Assembly (NCBI GenBank): GCA_023678885.1
Contig: CM042997.1
Span: 29,022,064 to 29,086,063, forward strand
From: Pogostemon cablin
Lineage: Eukaryota; Streptophyta; Magnoliopsida; Lamiales; Lamiaceae
Reading direction: 5' to 3'
DNA length: 64,000 nucleotides
The notes below the pieces were generated by a model. It had not been told where the DNA came from. It was given only the letters and a program-made list of their open reading frames with translations, and searched no databases. How positions within the stretch are numbered: position 1 is the first letter of the stretch; each line of letters begins with the position of its first letter. The position numbers and the translations under genes are program-made. Below, piece by piece: positions 32,348 through 46,652 of the stretch.

Positions 32348-33739
32348 TGTTGGATTGTATACTAAAAGTCTAGCTTTTTGTATGAACAATGTTATAACAA
32401 TTAATTTGAAATGAGAATCATATGATCAAATGATTGCATCTTATAATTTATTTATATGTTCGATGCAATAGTCCACTTACTTTATACTGTAGATAATATG
32501 TTGTGCGACAACACGCGGAAGATCATATTATCAGTTTCCTTATAAAGTATAAACAGATGCTCACAACCGAGATAGACGGGGACTCTCTATCGGGATGGTT
32601 GTAGTGTGGTTTGGTATTAGCTTGTCTTGGCTATAGAATCACATTAGTGCACTTGTGTGTATTGAGCAGGACCGCTTGAGATCGTTCGATTTATACTGAC
32701 TTATAGGAGAACTTGATCTCAGTTATTATGGATGTTCGTGCTCTTAATCCCTATACAATAACCTCGACACATAGGGCAGTATGTATTTCTTTGATTCATC
32801 AATGGGTGAGATTTACATGTAATTAAATTAATAAACTCGGTGAGTTGGGAAGTAGTGCTATTTCTATGGTGTGTTGTTGATTGTAGAAGGAATCCATGTC
32901 CGTCATAGGTTGATGATGTCCCCTTGAGGAGCTCATAAGGATTATCATGTAAACCCTGCAGGTGGAATTTATTCCGACATGATAATGAGGTTGAGTGGTA
33001 CTACTCTTGGATAAGATATTAATTAATTGAGTTGTCAGTAACTTAAATTAATTAATGGACATTGTATATCTTAAACATGGGGAGACTAACGGGCTCATAA
33101 TAAGAAGGAGCCCAAAACGTAATTTTGGGATTGGAAAGGCAGTGCAGTAATAATATTTTAGTGGAATATATTATTATTATTGGACTTAAGTATAAGCTTT
33201 GGGCTAAGCTTGGATACTTAAGCCCAATGGAGGCCCAACCCAATTTCTCCTCCTGGTCCCTGCTGTAGCCCATGTATATAAGTCACCTCAGCTTATCTGG
33301 AACCCTAATTTAATCTAACTGATTATTCACGTGTGATGAGAGTTGAGAACAGATTGAGGAGGTCTCGTAGATCGTCGCCCATACGACGTCGAGATCGGAC
33401 TTGGGACATACAGCAGAAGATCAGAAGGTAGTTTGCTGCTGCTGTCCGCGACCTTGCGAAATTTGTATAAATTCGTATAGTGCTCAGAATTTGATGATCA
33501 ATATACTGAAGGAAATCCGTCGAAGAGAGGATCGTCTGAACGCAAAGATCATTCAATTCCAATATCAGACGAGGAAGTTATGGCCATTCTCGTGGGACTG
33601 CGCAGGCTGCCTGCGAGAATTAATCTTCATCAACATACCATGGTGAACGGTAATCGTTTCTATAATTTATTGCTTCCGCTGTGTTAGAAACGCATGGTAT
33701 GCTAACGGTTCACGTTAACCAAATGATCGAATGCCAACA
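32348..33739 (+). repeat. Element A 5' LTR
   Basis: 1,392 bp. A TATATA box lies at 33275-33280 (CATGTATATAAGTCACC). Open frames inside the LTR are present in all four LTR copies but show no protein family. Confidence 0.93.
33274..33282 (+). promoter_or_regulatory. Putative TATA box of the element A 5' LTR
   Basis: GTATATAAG, located about 460 bp before the LTR end; identical in the other three LTR copies of this family. Confidence 0.5.
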
Positions 33740-33741
33740 AT

Positions 33742-33757
33742 TGGTATCAGAGCTTCG
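33742..33757 (+). promoter_or_regulatory. Element A primer-binding site (initiator-Met tRNA type)
   Basis: TGGTATCAGAGCTTCG lies two bases after the LTR. Confidence 0.85.
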
Positions 33758-34529
33758 GTTTCGTGGTGAAGCGTAACACGTTAGGCTAGGGTTTATGTGA
33801 TTAATTTTTCAAAATTAGGATCGCATATTTAGGGTTTTGATTTTACTGCGCAAACCATGAATATCCCTATGTGAAATATACCCTATATCATATCTGTTCG
33901 TTGATGGTTGTGTGTGAGAGGATTCGACGAAAACTGTTCGTCAATTTCACATGGAAGGAAGAAATTGAGAGAAAATCCAGCGCAGTGATATTGCAGAGGC
34001 AATAACCAGAGTTTCAACCGTCGGATCAGGCTGATTTTTGATCAGCACGTTCGGATTTTGTGGATGTACATTCTGAATGGTGGAGATCGTATTTGGAGCT
34101 TTGTGTTGTCGGGAATACACCGAAAACAGAAGCAGTTTTTTGGACGATTATGTTCTGCGCAGTCGAGGGAAAAGAGCTGTTTCTCACAATCTAACCGTTG
34201 GATTGACCTGTAATTTGGACAGCATGTTCAAAACTCACAGGTTTAGATTCTGGACGGTGAAGATTGGATTCCCAGGTTCTTACAGTTGCGAACCCTGAAC
34301 GACAGTTGGTGTAGTTTGATGTTGCGCGTTGGGCTGAACTTGATTCCGTGCAAGTAGGCCCTTGGACGAGCGACAGTCCGGGCGAGGGGCGCTCGTCAAG
34401 GCACTTGGGGCGCTCCCTGATGGTGGAATATGACGATGGACGTCTTGGGGCACAAGCAATCCTGCTTGTTGCGTAAGGCATCGATTCCACAGTAGGAGTG
34501 TCGGACAAGACATTAATATTTAGAGGCGT

Positions 34530-34965
34530 TTTTATTCCTAATATATATAACTGTCATAATTGATTTAATTGTCTATTATTGTTATATATATATGGATGCC
34601 TGATCTTTATGATTTATTGTCTTATAAGCATGCTAGATTGCGTATTATATTTGGTATATTATATGCATGTATTGCTAGAGTGTTGGATAAGACATCCAAT
34701 TTTAGGAAAACTAATTCCTAATATATAACTGCCATAATAGATTGTATATTATTGTTATATATGGATGTCGAATTAATTCCTAATATATGACTGCTATAAT
34801 TAATTTAATAATCTATTATTGTCATATATGAATTTCGAATTAATTCCTAATATATAACTGCTATAATTGATTGTCTATTATTGTTATATATGGATGTTGA
34901 ATTGATTCCTAATATATAACTGACATAATTGATTTAATTATCTATTATTGTTATATATGGTTGCT
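34530..34965. repeat. Leader tandem array of about 54-63-bp units (element A)
   Basis: Units start ATTCCTAATATATAACTG and continue CATAATTGATTTAAT...TCTATTATTGTTATATATGGATG. Five copies start near 34535, 34726, 34780, 34842 and 34905. The same array in reverse orientation is at about 45480-45930 in element B. Confidence 0.8.
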
Positions 34966-35190
34966 CGTCGATATCGATGATTTTGATAATCTAGACGATA
35001 TGACGATCGATATCGATAGTTTTGAAATTTTGATAATCTTGATGTTTTTCGAATATTTGATAATCTAGTCGATATCGATGATTTTGATAATCTGGACGAC
35101 ATCGACGGTCGATATCGATGGTTTCGAAAATTGGACAATCTAGAAATTTTGAAAATTTGATAGTCTGGAAGTCTTTGCTGATATTCGTGC
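34965..35190. repeat. Leader minisatellite with TCGATATCGATGATTTTGATAA units (element A)
   Basis: Motifs GATATCGAT, TTTTGATAATCTAGACGA and GAAATTTTGATAATC recur about five times. The mirror copy is at 45240-45490. An open frame on the reverse strand is produced by the repeats. Confidence 0.75.
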
Positions 35191-36109
35191 CTGGTGGCGA
35201 ACAAACGAATTCGCTGATATATAACTGTTAATGATTAATTTAATTATTGATTATTGTTATATATGTATGCATGACTCTCTGTGATTTACTGCCTTATGTG
35301 CCGTAATAGAAGCATGCTAGCGTTGCGTATTTTATTTTTAAATATTATATGCATGTAAAAACCCTCGGTGTTGAATAACTAAGTGGGAGAGGGGATTGGT
35401 AAAAATTCCCGCGGCCTCCATTATTGGTTTGTTAGCAATGTGAATAAACTTGCGCGTCGGCATTAGAGCCTTCCTCCCCATCGGATGAGTTTATTCATGG
35501 ATTGCTGGGACAGACTTCTTTAAATAATTATGTTTGTAATGTGATGCATATGAACTTGCGCGTTGGAATAGACCTTCCTCCCTATCGGATGAGTTCATGT
35601 GCGGATCACTGTACAGACTTATAATTGATGACTGTAGGAAGTTATCCGAGCGCGTGTGTACTTCTCCATCTGTAAGGCACATAAGCTTGGGCCGCGGACT
35701 TGGAGTCAAATAATGGTGTACACTTAGGTGTAAATAATAAGTATCCTCCCCATCGGAGTCACTGCTTTTATTTGCATGGCTAAAGAGGAACCGACTATTA
35801 ATTATTTTGTCATAAAGTTAGGTTGACAAATGAAATTAATGGGTAAAACCTTCTCTTGTAAATGTTCGGGTTTGTAAACGTCCACACTATCGTGGCTTGC
35901 AGACTCACGGTGCTTGAGATGTCGGTGAATTTTATTTTTATATTATTTTGAGGAAATCAATATAAAAGGATAAAATTCGAAGTTTTGATCGGTATATTTA
36001 TTTGTGATTCTCTGATTTTCAAATGATTTTATCTCACTTATTATTAACTAAAAGAAATTATATTTACTTGTCTAAATTAGATGATTAGAAAAGAATCTTG
36101 GTTTTGATT

Positions 36110-39100
36110 TTACTGCTTAAGAAAATACATGTGTGTTCTCACAAAGGACGTCTCATGATGCCTATTAAAGTCTCTAGTGAAGAGATGAGAGGTTCATAGA
36201 AATATGATGGTCTCATGTAACTCTTCGGATACTTGAGTAATTTAAAAGGCGGTAGGTCATGATTGAATTTGATGAATGAATTGGAAATACATGGAATAGA
36301 AGTTGAAGGGGAAACCTAAGTCAATTTTATTCTTCATAATTGCCTAGATGTTTTGAGTAAGTTTCTCTTGAATTACAAGAGGTTGTATATGGTGGGAAAC
36401 TTCTGACAAAACATGTGGTAAAGAAATCCAATTTCATAAAAGGAGTGAACAAGGATAGAATCTTACTTGCTAGTCGTTGAAGCATGATTAGTGATGGCAC
36501 CTACTTATACATTGTGTAGATACCGGAATCACTAAATATTTATTACTAAGTGAGGATAAGATTATTTTATACATGGACAATACTATGAGAGTAGTGGCTG
36601 TTGCAGTGGAAGTTGTTTATTTATCTTACGATATGAATAAACATTTGATTTTATGAAATTGTCTTTACGTACATTTTCATAGAAAGAATTTGATTTCGGT
36701 TTCTATGCATTAATAGATGGATACTCCATTTTATTTAAATGACATGGTCATTATAATGAATGATAGAGTTGTAATCTGTTAAAGTACGTTGGTGGATAAT
36801 ATGTATACTCTTGAATCATGTACATCCCACAGATGCAACAGATAATAATTAATAATGCATCTTCTAATATTAGTAAGAGAAAGGAACCTTCAAAGGTGAA
36901 CTAAATATACATTTGGCGTCTAAGATTAGTTCATTTTACTTAAGTAGGATTCAAAAGTTGATAGCCGATAGACCGTAAGGTTTATCTGAAATGGGAACTA
37001 TCAGACTTGCGAGTCTTGCTTGGAAGTAAAAATGATAAACTGCCTTTTCAAGGCTGTGGGGTGTAGAGCCAAAGATATATATGTTGGAATTAGTTCATTC
37101 TGATTCAAGCGAACCTAATATTATCCAGGCGAGAGGTGGTTATGAATATTTGAAGATTATTCTAGATACCAATATATTTATTTGATGCACTGCATGTCTA
37201 TGTTCTTTGATTAATCCAAGAATTGTAAGGCTGGTACAGTGAAGCGTCATGGAAAATATATCAAATCATTACGATTCAATCGTGATGGTGAATACCTCTT
37301 AGGATAGTTAGGAGCTATGAATCAGAAGTTGAGATTAAATCTCAAGTTGACTACACCGGGCATGCCCCAGCTGAATGGTGTGGTGGATAGAAGGAATAAG
37401 GCTCCTATGGTTATGATTAGATAGATGATGAATTCTTTGGAATAATTAAATTCATTTTATGGATATGCCCTAGATACAGTAATTCGTGGAACATTTGTCT
37501 GTATATGGGATATCCTAGAAAAATGGAGAGTGATTTATTTAGTCCAAAAGATCGAAGGGTGATTGTCAACACAAACACTGGATTTTTTGGAAAAGGACTA
37601 TGTAATAAATCACAAACCCCATGTATGAGTTGTTCTAAAGAAAGTGAGAGTAAAACACAAAGTTAAAGTACCAAGTGTACAAGAGGATATGCCACAAGGT
37701 AAACTGCAACGCGTGTCACGTCTGATACACAATTACATGTAGTACTTTATCGTAGTGGGAGGGTTGTTTGACAACCCATAAAATATATGTGTTGGGAGAG
37801 TCGTGAGACTTGATCCCTAATAAACATGGTATTGTCCCACGGATACGACATAGCACTACAAGATTAAAATGCAGAATCTTAGTAAGTTGCAATGAATGTT
37901 GAAATAGAATCTACGGATTCTATATTAAGTCTGGGAACTTGTATGACCACTAAATGGTGTAAAATCTATTGCAAGTGGTCAATAGGAAATAAAAGAGGAT
38001 CATACGGAAAGGTGAAATCCTTGGAAGCAAAGCTTGTTGCGAAAAGGTATACTCAGAAAGAAATGGTTCGATTATGAGGAAACATGTTCGCTGGTAGCTG
38101 TGCTTATATTGATCCGGATTCTTTTATTTATTGCAGCTATGAGGAACAGCAAATAGATGTCAAGACAGCTTTCCTGATTGGAAGTCTTGAGGAAAACATC
38201 TATGTGAAGCAACTAGAGTGATTCATTGAAAAATACCAATAGCATTTTTATAGTAAGCTTAAAAGTGTCCATTCATGGACTAAAGCAAGCTTCAAGATCA
38301 TGAAGCATCCGTTTTGATGAGGTAATCCAGTGACATGGATCAAATCAATGATCGGATGGGTCTTGTGTATTGAAAAGAGTGATGGAAACGTGGTGGTATT
38401 TCTTGTACTATACGTAGATAGTATCTTGCTCATTGAAGACAATGAAACAGTATTGTCGGGCGTATGGGTATGGTTGATAAAGCGGTATGAGATGAAGGAC
38501 TTAAGAAGAGCAAAAATATCCTTTTGATCACGGTAATACGGATCACAAGAAAGGATGTTATGCTTATCTCAAGTTTCATATAATGATACGATCCTTACTC
38601 GTTTAGCATGTGAATTTATCTAAGTGAATGTGTCTTGTGACACAAAAGTAGATAAAGAAGATGAAAGCGGTTCCTTATGCTTAGGCAAATGAGGAAGCTT
38701 AATCTAAGGAATGCTATGCACGAGATTGGATATCTGATTTGCCGATGGCATGAACAGTGGGTATCAAGGTAACCCAAAATAAGAATGTTGAACTGTGGTA
38801 AGACATATACTTATGTACCTGAAAAGGACTAGAAACTATATGTGGGCTTACCGAACAAATTCACTGATTCTTATGGGTTACATAGATTCAGATTTTTCAA
38901 ATCAGATAGGGACGACAGTAAATCCACCTCAAAGGTTATGCGTTTAATTTTAGGAAGTAGAGTCATAATGTGGAGGAGTGTTATATAGAAATATATTTCA
39001 GACTCCGGATTCCATCATGGAAAGATGATAAATTGGAGCCATGAGGCAGCCAAAGTATCTGTATGACTCTAGAAACTTCATGATGGACTTTGGTGTGATT

Positions 39101-39300
39101 CTAAGTTTGCCCAAGGTTATCACAATTTACATTGATGATATTGGTGCAGTTGCAAACTTGAAGGAATCACAAGTTCATAAGGAAATTAAATACATGGAGC
39201 GCGAGTACCACCTGTTACGAGAAATCGTATGATGAGGGGAAGGTTGTTGTCACCTAGATTGCATCGGATGATAACCTAGTAAATCTATTTACAAGGACCT
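36110..39300 (+). pseudogene. Element A Copia gag-pol remnant, catalytic residues lost
   Basis: Gag-like sequence at 36110-37000 is heavily degraded. Integrase traces: ELVHSDSSEP and GGYEYF (about 37090-37160); the second catalytic position, normally SDRGGEY, reads FNRDGEY (about 37275); the glutamate site reads NGVVDRRNK instead of NGVAERRN (about 37380). Reverse transcriptase: KLVAKRYTQKE (about 38030) and, at the active site, LYVDSILLIEDN in place of YVDD (about 38410). RNase H: 39041-39232, with ITIYIDDIGAVANLKE where the family has CDN. Many stops and frameshifts. The same lesions occur in element B. Confidence 0.88.
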
Positions 39301-39384
39301 TAAGGCGAGAGCTTTTGATGGTCGTGTAGTGGGAGTGGAAATCAGATGTATGACAGAAGACATGACAGCATAGTCTTTTAGTAT

Positions 39385-39395
39385 AAGTGGGAGAT
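39385..39395 (+). promoter_or_regulatory. Element A polypurine tract
   Basis: AAGTGGGAGAT directly before the 3' LTR. Confidence 0.75.
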
Positions 39396-39649
39396 TGTTG
39401 GATTGTATACTAAAAGTCTAGCTTTTTGTATGAACAATGTTATAACAATTAATTTGAAATGAGAATCATATGATCAAATGATTGCATCTTATAATTTATT
39501 TATATGTTCGATGCAATAGTCCACTTACTTTATACTGTAGATAATATGTTGTGCGACAACACGCGGAAGATCATATTATCAGTTTCCTTATAAAGTATAA
39601 ACAGATGCTCACAACCGAGATAGACGGGGACTCTCTATCGGGATGGTTG
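39396..39649 (+). repeat. Element A 3' LTR, first part
   Basis: Identical start to the 5' LTR. It stops at GGATGGTTG, where element B inserted, and resumes at 48071. GGTTG (39645-39649) is repeated at 48066-48070. Confidence 0.93.
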
Positions 39650-41043
39650 TGTTGGTATTCGATCATTTGGTTAACGTGAACCGTTAGCATACCATGCGTT
39701 TCTAACACAGCGGAAGCAATAAATCATAGAAACGATTACCGTTCACCATGGTATGTTGATGAAGATTAATTCTCGCAGGCAGCCTGCGCAGTCCCACGAG
39801 AATGGCCATAACTTCCTCGTCTGATATCGGAATTGAATGATCTTTACGTTCAGACGATTCTCTCTTCGACGGCTTTCCGTCAGTATATTGATCATCAAAT
39901 TCTAAGCACTATATGAATTTATACAAATTTCGCAAGGTCGCGGACAGCAGCAGCAAACTACCTTCTGATCTTCTGCTGTATGTCCCAAGTCCGATCTCGA
40001 CGTCGTGTGGGCGACGATCTACAAGACCTCCTCAATCTGCTCTCAACCCTCATCACACGTGAATAATCAGTTAAAAAAATTAAATTAGGGTTCCAGATAA
40101 GTTGAGGTGACTTATATACATGGGCTACAGCAGGGACCAGGAGGAGAAATTGGGTTGGGCCTCCATTGGGCTTAAGTATCCAAGCTTAGCCCAAAGCTTA
40201 TACTTAAGTCCAATAATAATAATATATTCCACTAAAATATTATTATTGCACTACCGTATCAATCCCAAAATTACGTTTTGGGCTCCTTCTTATTATGAGC
40301 CCGTTAGTCTCCCCATGTTTAAGATATACAATGTCCATTAATTAATTAAGTTACTGACAACCCAATTAATTAATATCTCATCCAAGAGTAGTACCACTCA
40401 ACCTCATTATCATGCCGGAATAAATTCCACCTGCAGGGTTTACATGATAATCCTTATGAGCTCCTCAAGGGGACATCATCAACCTATGACGGACACGGAT
40501 TCCTTCTACAATTAACAGCACACCATAGAAACAGCACTACTTCCCAACTCATCGAGTTTGTTGATTTAATTACATGTAAATCTCACCCATTGATGAATCA
40601 AAGAAATACATACTGCCCTACGTGTCGAGGTTATTGTATAGGGATTAAGAGCACGAACTTCCATAATAACTGAGATCAAGTTCTCCTATAAGTCAGTATA
40701 AGTCAAACGATCTCAAGCGGTCCTGCTCAATACACCAAGTGCACTAATGTGATTCTATAGCCAAGACAAGCTAATACCAAACCACACTACAACCATCCCG
40801 ATAGAGAGTCCCCGTCTATCTCGGTTGTGAGCATCAGTTTATACTTTATAAGGAAACCAATAATATGATCTTCCGCGTGTTGTCGCACAACATATTATCT
40901 ACAGTATAAAGTAAGTGGACTATTGCATCGAACATATAAATAAATTATAAGATGCAATCATTTGATCATATGATTCTCATTTCAAATTAATTGTTATAAC
41001 ATTGTTCATATAAAAAGCTAGTCTTTTAGTATACAATCCAACA
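39650..41043 (-). repeat. Element B 3' LTR (left copy)
   Basis: 1,394 bp, reverse complement of the A LTR. Confidence 0.95.
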
Positions 41044-41058
41044 ATCTCCCACTTATAC
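41044..41058 (-). promoter_or_regulatory. Element B polypurine tract
   Basis: The minus strand reads GTATAAGTGGGAGAT next to the 3' LTR. Confidence 0.75.
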
Positions 41059-41099
41059 TAAAAGACTATGCTGTCATGTCTTCTGCCATACATCTGATT

Positions 41100-44000
41100 T
41101 CCACTCCCACTACACGACCATCAAAAGCTCTCGCCTTAAGGTCCTTGTAAATGGATTTACTAGGTTATCATCCGATGCAATCTAGGTGACAACAACCTTC
41201 CCCTCATCATACGATTTCTCGTAACAGGTGGTACTCGCGCTCCATGTGTTTAATTTCCTTATGAACTTGTGATTCCTTCAAGTTTGCAACTGCACCTATA
41301 TCATCAATGTAAATTGTGATAACCTTGGGCAAACTTAGAAACACTTCGAAGTCCATCTTGAAGTTTCTAGAGTCATACAGATACTTTGGCTGCCTCATGG
41401 CTCCAATTTATCATCTTTCCATGATGGAATCCGGAGTCTGAAATATATTTCTATATAACACTCCTCCACATTATGACTCTACTTCCTAAAATTAAACGCA
41501 TAACCTTTGAGGTGGATTTACTACCGTCCCTATCTGATTTGAAAAATCTGAATCTATGTAACCCATAAGAATCAGTGAATTTGTTCGGTAAGCCCACATA
41601 TAGTTTCTAGTCCTTTTCAGGTACATAAGTATATGTCTTACCACAGTTCAACATTCTTATTTTTGGGTTACCTTGATACCCACTGTTCATGACATCGGCA
41701 AAATAGATATCCAATCTCGTGCATAGCATTCCTTAGATTAAGCTTCCTCATTTGCCGAAGCATAAGGAACCGCTTTCATCTTCTTTATCTACTTTTGTGT
41801 CACAAGACACATTCACTTAGATAAATTCACATGCTAAACGAGTAAGGATCGTATCATTATATGAAACTTGAGATAAGCATAACATCCTTTCTTGTGATCC
41901 GTATTACCGTGATCAAAAGGATATTTTTGCTCTTCTTAAGTCCTTCATCTCATACCGCTTTATCAACCATACCCATACGCCCGACAATACTCTTTCATTG
42001 TCTCCAATGAGCAAGATACTATCTACGTATAGTACAAGAAATACCATCACGTTTCCATCACTCTTTTCAATACACAAGACCCATCCGATCATTGATTAGA
42101 TCCATGTCACTGGATTACCTCATCAAAACGGATGTTTCATGATCTTGAAGCTTGTTTTAGTCCATTAATGGACACTTTTAAGCTCACTATCACAATGCTC
42201 TTAGCTCTTTGCAATGAATCACTCTGGTTGCTTCACATAGATGTTTCCCTTAAGACTTCCAATCAGGAAAGCTGTCTCGACATCTATTTGCTATCCCTTA
42301 TATTTCATATGAGTAGCAACAAATAAAAGAGTCCGGATCAACTTAGGCATAGCTACCGGCGAACAGGTTTTCTCATAATCGAACCCTTTCTTTCTGAGTA
42401 TACCTTTTCGCAACAAGCTTGCTTCCAAGGTTTTCACCTTATTCTATGATCCTCTTTTATTCTTGCATGCCCGCTTCCAATGGCTTTTACGCCATTTAGC
42501 GGTTCAACAAGCATCCAGACCTAATTTAAAATCCATCGATTCTATTTTAATATTCATTGCACTTACTAAAATTCCGCATTTAAATTTTGTAGTACAACGT
42601 CGTATCCCTGGGATAATACCATGTTTACTAAGGATCAAGTTTTACGACTTTCCCAAAACATGTATCTCACGGGTTGTCGAATAATCCTCCCACTGCGACA
42701 AGGCACTACATGTAATTGTGTATCAGATGTGACACGCATTGCAGTTTACCTTGTGGTATATCCTCTTGTACACTTGGTACTTATACTTTGTGTTTTCTTC
42801 TCACTACCTTTAGAACAACTCATACATGGGTTTGTGATTTATTACATAGTCCCTTTCCAAAAATCTAGTGTTTGTGTTAACAATCACCCTTCGATCTTTT
42901 AGAATAAATAAATCACCTTCATTTTTATAGCATATCCCACAAACAGACAAACATTCAAATGAATTACTGTTTCTAGGGCTTATCCATAAAATGAATTAAG
43001 TAATTCTAAATAATTCATCATCTATCTAATCATTACCATAAGAGTCTTATTCCTTCTATCCACCACACCATTCAGCTGGGGCATGCCCGGTGTAGACCAT
43101 TTGAGATTTAATCTCAACCTCTGATTAATAGCTCTTAATTATCCTAAGAGGTTCTCGCCATACGATTAATCCGTAATGACTTGATATATTTTCCATGACG
43201 CTTCACTGTACCAGCCTTGCAATTCTTGAATTAATCAAAGAACTTAGACATGCAGTGCATCAAATAAATATATCGGTATCTAGAATAATCATCGATTGAC
43301 GAATATTCATAACCACCTCTTGTCCGAATAATCTTAGGATCGCTTAAATCAGAATGAACTAATTCCAGCATATATGTCTTTGGCTCTACTCCCCATTGCC
43401 TTGAAAAGCAATTAATCATTTTTACTTCCAAGTAAGACTCGCAAGTCCGATAGTTTCCACTTCAGATAAACCTTACGGTCCATCTGCTATCAACTTTTGA
43501 GTCCTACTCAAGTAAAATGATCTAGTCTTAGACGCCAAATGCATATTTAGTTCATCTCCGAAGGTTACTTTCTCTTACTAAGATCAGAAGATGCATTATT
43601 AATTACTATTTGTTGCATCTGTGGAATATACATGATTTAAGAGTATACAAATTGTCCATCAACGTACCATAACAGATTACAACTCTATCCTTCATTATAA
43701 TGACCATGTCATTTAAATGAAATGGAGTATCCATCTATTAATGCATAGAAACCGAAATCAAATTCTTCTATGAAAACGTAAGTAAAGACAATTTTACAAA
43801 ATCAAACGTTTATTCATATCGTAAGATAAATAAACAACTCCCACTGCAATAGCCACTAGTCTTGTAGTTTTACCCATGTCATAACAATCTTATCCTCACT
43901 TAGTAATGAACATTCAGTGATTCCAGTATCTACACACTTTGTGTCAGTAGATGCCGTCACTAATCATGTTTAAACAACTAGTAAGTAAGATTCTATCCTT

Positions 44001-44340
44001 GTTCACTCCTTTTATGAAATTGAATTTCCTTTACCACATGTTTTGTCAGAAGTTTCCCACCATATACAACCTCTTGTAATTCATGAGAAACTTACTCAAA
44101 ACATCTAGGCAATTATGAAGAATAAAATTGACTTAGGTTTCCCCTTCAACTTCTATTCCATGTATTTCCAATTCATTCATCAAATTCAATCATGACCTAC
44201 CGCCTTTTAAATTACTCAAGTATCCGAAGAGTTACATGAGACCATCATATTTCTATGAACCTCTCATCTCTTCACTAGAGACTTTAATAGGCATCATGAG
44301 ACGTCCTTTGTGAGAACACACATGTATTTTCTTAAGCAGT
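41100..44340 (-). pseudogene. Element B Copia gag-pol remnant, same lesions as element A
   Basis: RNase H at 41207-41398 (ITIYIDDIGAVANLKE). Reverse transcriptase active site LYVDSILLIGDN near 42005-42040, again YVDS instead of YVDD. Integrase at about 43060-43430: ELVHSDLSDP, GGYEYSSIDDYSRYRYIYLM, the glutamate site again NGVVDRRNK and the aspartate site again with asparagine before arginine. Frameshifts and stops throughout. No functional polymerase or integrase can be made. Confidence 0.88.
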
Positions 44341-45239
44341 AAAATTCAAAACCAAGATTCTTTTCTAATCATCTAATTTGGACAAGTAAATATAATTTCT
44401 TTTAGTTAATAATAAGTGAGATAAAACCATTTGAAAATCAGAGAATCACAAATAAATATACCGATCAAAACTTCAAATTTTATCCTTTTATATTGATTAC
44501 CTCAAAACAATATAAAAATAAAATTCACCGACATCTCAAGCACCGTGAGTCTGCAAGCCACGATAGTGTGGACGTTTACAAACCTGAACATTTACAAGAG
44601 AAGGTTTTACCCATTAATTTCATTTGTCAACCTAACTTTATGACAAAATAATTAATAGTCGGTTCCTCTTTAGCCATGCAAATAAAAGCAGTGACTCCGA
44701 TGGGGAGGATACTTATTATTTACACCTAAGTGTACACCATTATTTGACTCCAAGTCCGCGGCCCAAGCTTATGTGCCTTACAGATGGAGAAGTACACACG
44801 CGCTCGGATAACTTCCTACAGTCATCAATTATAAGTCTGTACAGTGATCCGCACATGAACTCATCCGATAGGGAGGAAGGTCTATGCCAACGCGCAAGTT
44901 CATATGCATCACATTACAAACATAATTATTTAAAGAAGTCTGTCCCAGCAATCCATGAATAAACTCATCCGATGGGGAGGAAGGCTCTAATGCCGACGCG
45001 CAAGTTTATTCACATTGCTAACAAACCAATAATGGAGGCCGCGGGAATTTTTACCAATCCCCTCTCCCACTTAGTAATTTAACACCGAGGGTTTTTACAT
45101 GCATATGATATTCAGAATAAAATACGCAACGCTAGCATGCTTCTATTACGGCACATAAGGCAGTAAATCACAGAGAGTCATGCATACATATATAACATTA
45201 ATCAATAATTAAATCAATCATTAACAGTTATATATCAGC

Positions 45240-45490
45240 GAATTCGATTGTTCGCCACCAGGCACGAATATCAGCAAAGACTTCCAGACTATCAAATTTT
45301 CAAAATTTCTAGATTGTCCAATTTTCGAAACCATCGATATCGACCGTCGATGTCGTCCAGATTATCAAAATCATCGATATCGACTAGATTATCAAATATT
45401 CGAAAAACATCAAGATTATCAAAATTTCGAAACTATCGATATCGATCGTCATATCGTCTAGATTATCAAAATCATCGATATCGACGAGCA
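45240..45490. repeat. Leader minisatellite of element B
   Basis: Reverse-complement counterpart of 34965-35190, with ATCGATATCGAC and AGATTATCAAAATC motifs. Confidence 0.75.
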
Positions 45491-45930
45491 ACCATATATA
45501 ACAATAATAGATAATTAAATCAATTATGTCAGTTATATATTAGGAATCAATTCAACATCCATATATAACAATAATAGACAATCAATTATAGCAGTTATAT
45601 ATTAGGAATTAATTCGAAATTCATATATGACAATAATAGATTATTAAATCAATTATAGCAGTCATATATTAGGAATTAATTCGACATCCATATATAACAA
45701 TAATATACAATCTATTATGGCAGTTATATATTAGGAATTAGTTTTCCTAAAATTGGATGTCTTATCCAACACTCTAGCAATACATGCATATAATATACCA
45801 AATATAATACGCAATCTAGCATGCTTCTATATAAGAGAATAAATCATAGAGATCAGGCATCCATATATATTTAACAATAATAGACAATTAAATCAATTAT
45901 GACAGTTATATATATTAGGAATAAAAACGC
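45480..45930. repeat. Leader tandem array of element B
   Basis: Reverse-complement counterpart of the 54-63-bp array at 34530-34965 (CAGTTATATATTAGGAATTAATTC units). Confidence 0.8.
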
Positions 45931-46652
45931 CTCTAAATTTTAATGTCTTGTCCGACACTCCTACTGTGGAATCGATGTCTTACGCAACAAGCAGGATTGC
46001 TTGTGCCCCAAGACGTCCATCGTCATATTCCACCGTCAGGGAGCGCCCCAAGTGCCTTGACGAGCGCCCCTCGCCCGGACTGTCGCTCGTCCAAGGGCCT
46101 ACTTGCACGGAACCAAGTTCAGCCCAACGCGCAACATCAAACTACACCAACTGTCGTTCAGGGTTCGCAACTGTAAGAACCTGGGAATCCAATCTTCACC
46201 GTCCAGAATCTACAACTGTGAGTTTTGAACATGCTGTCCAAATTACAGGTCGATCCAACGGTTAGATTATGAGAAACAGCTCTTTTTCCTCAACTGCACA
46301 GAACAGAATCGCCCAAAAAACTGCTTCTGTTTTCGGCGTATTCCCGACAACACAAAGCTCCAAATACGATCTTCACCATTCAGAATGTACATCCACAAAA
46401 TCCAAACGTGCTGACCAAATATCAGCCTGATCCGACGGTTGAAACTCTGGTTATTGCCTCTGCAATATCACTGCGCTGGATTTTCTCTCAATTTCTTCCT
46501 TCCGTGTGAAATTGACTAACAGTTTTCGTCGAATCCTCTCACACACAACCATCAATGAACAGATATGATATAGGGTATATTTCACATAGGGATATTCATG
46601 GTTTGCGCAGTAAAACCAAAATCCTAAACATGCGATCATAATTTCGAAAAAT

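Noticed and set aside
33401..33646. Open frames of 73-81 codons that recur at about 33052, 40120, 46765, 47142, 48521 and 48870
   Set aside because: They lie within the LTRs of Copia elements A and B. They recur because the LTR recurs four times, and they show no protein family.
34191..34513. Frames of 77-105 codons in the leader of element A, mirrored at 45943-46265 in B
   Set aside because: Present only because the leader is duplicated in A and B; located before gag and not similar to any Copia protein.
34938..35204. 88-codon Arg/Ser/Tyr-rich frame, also at 45248-45514
   Set aside because: Produced by translating the TCGATATCGAT minisatellite on the reverse strand; composition follows the repeat unit.
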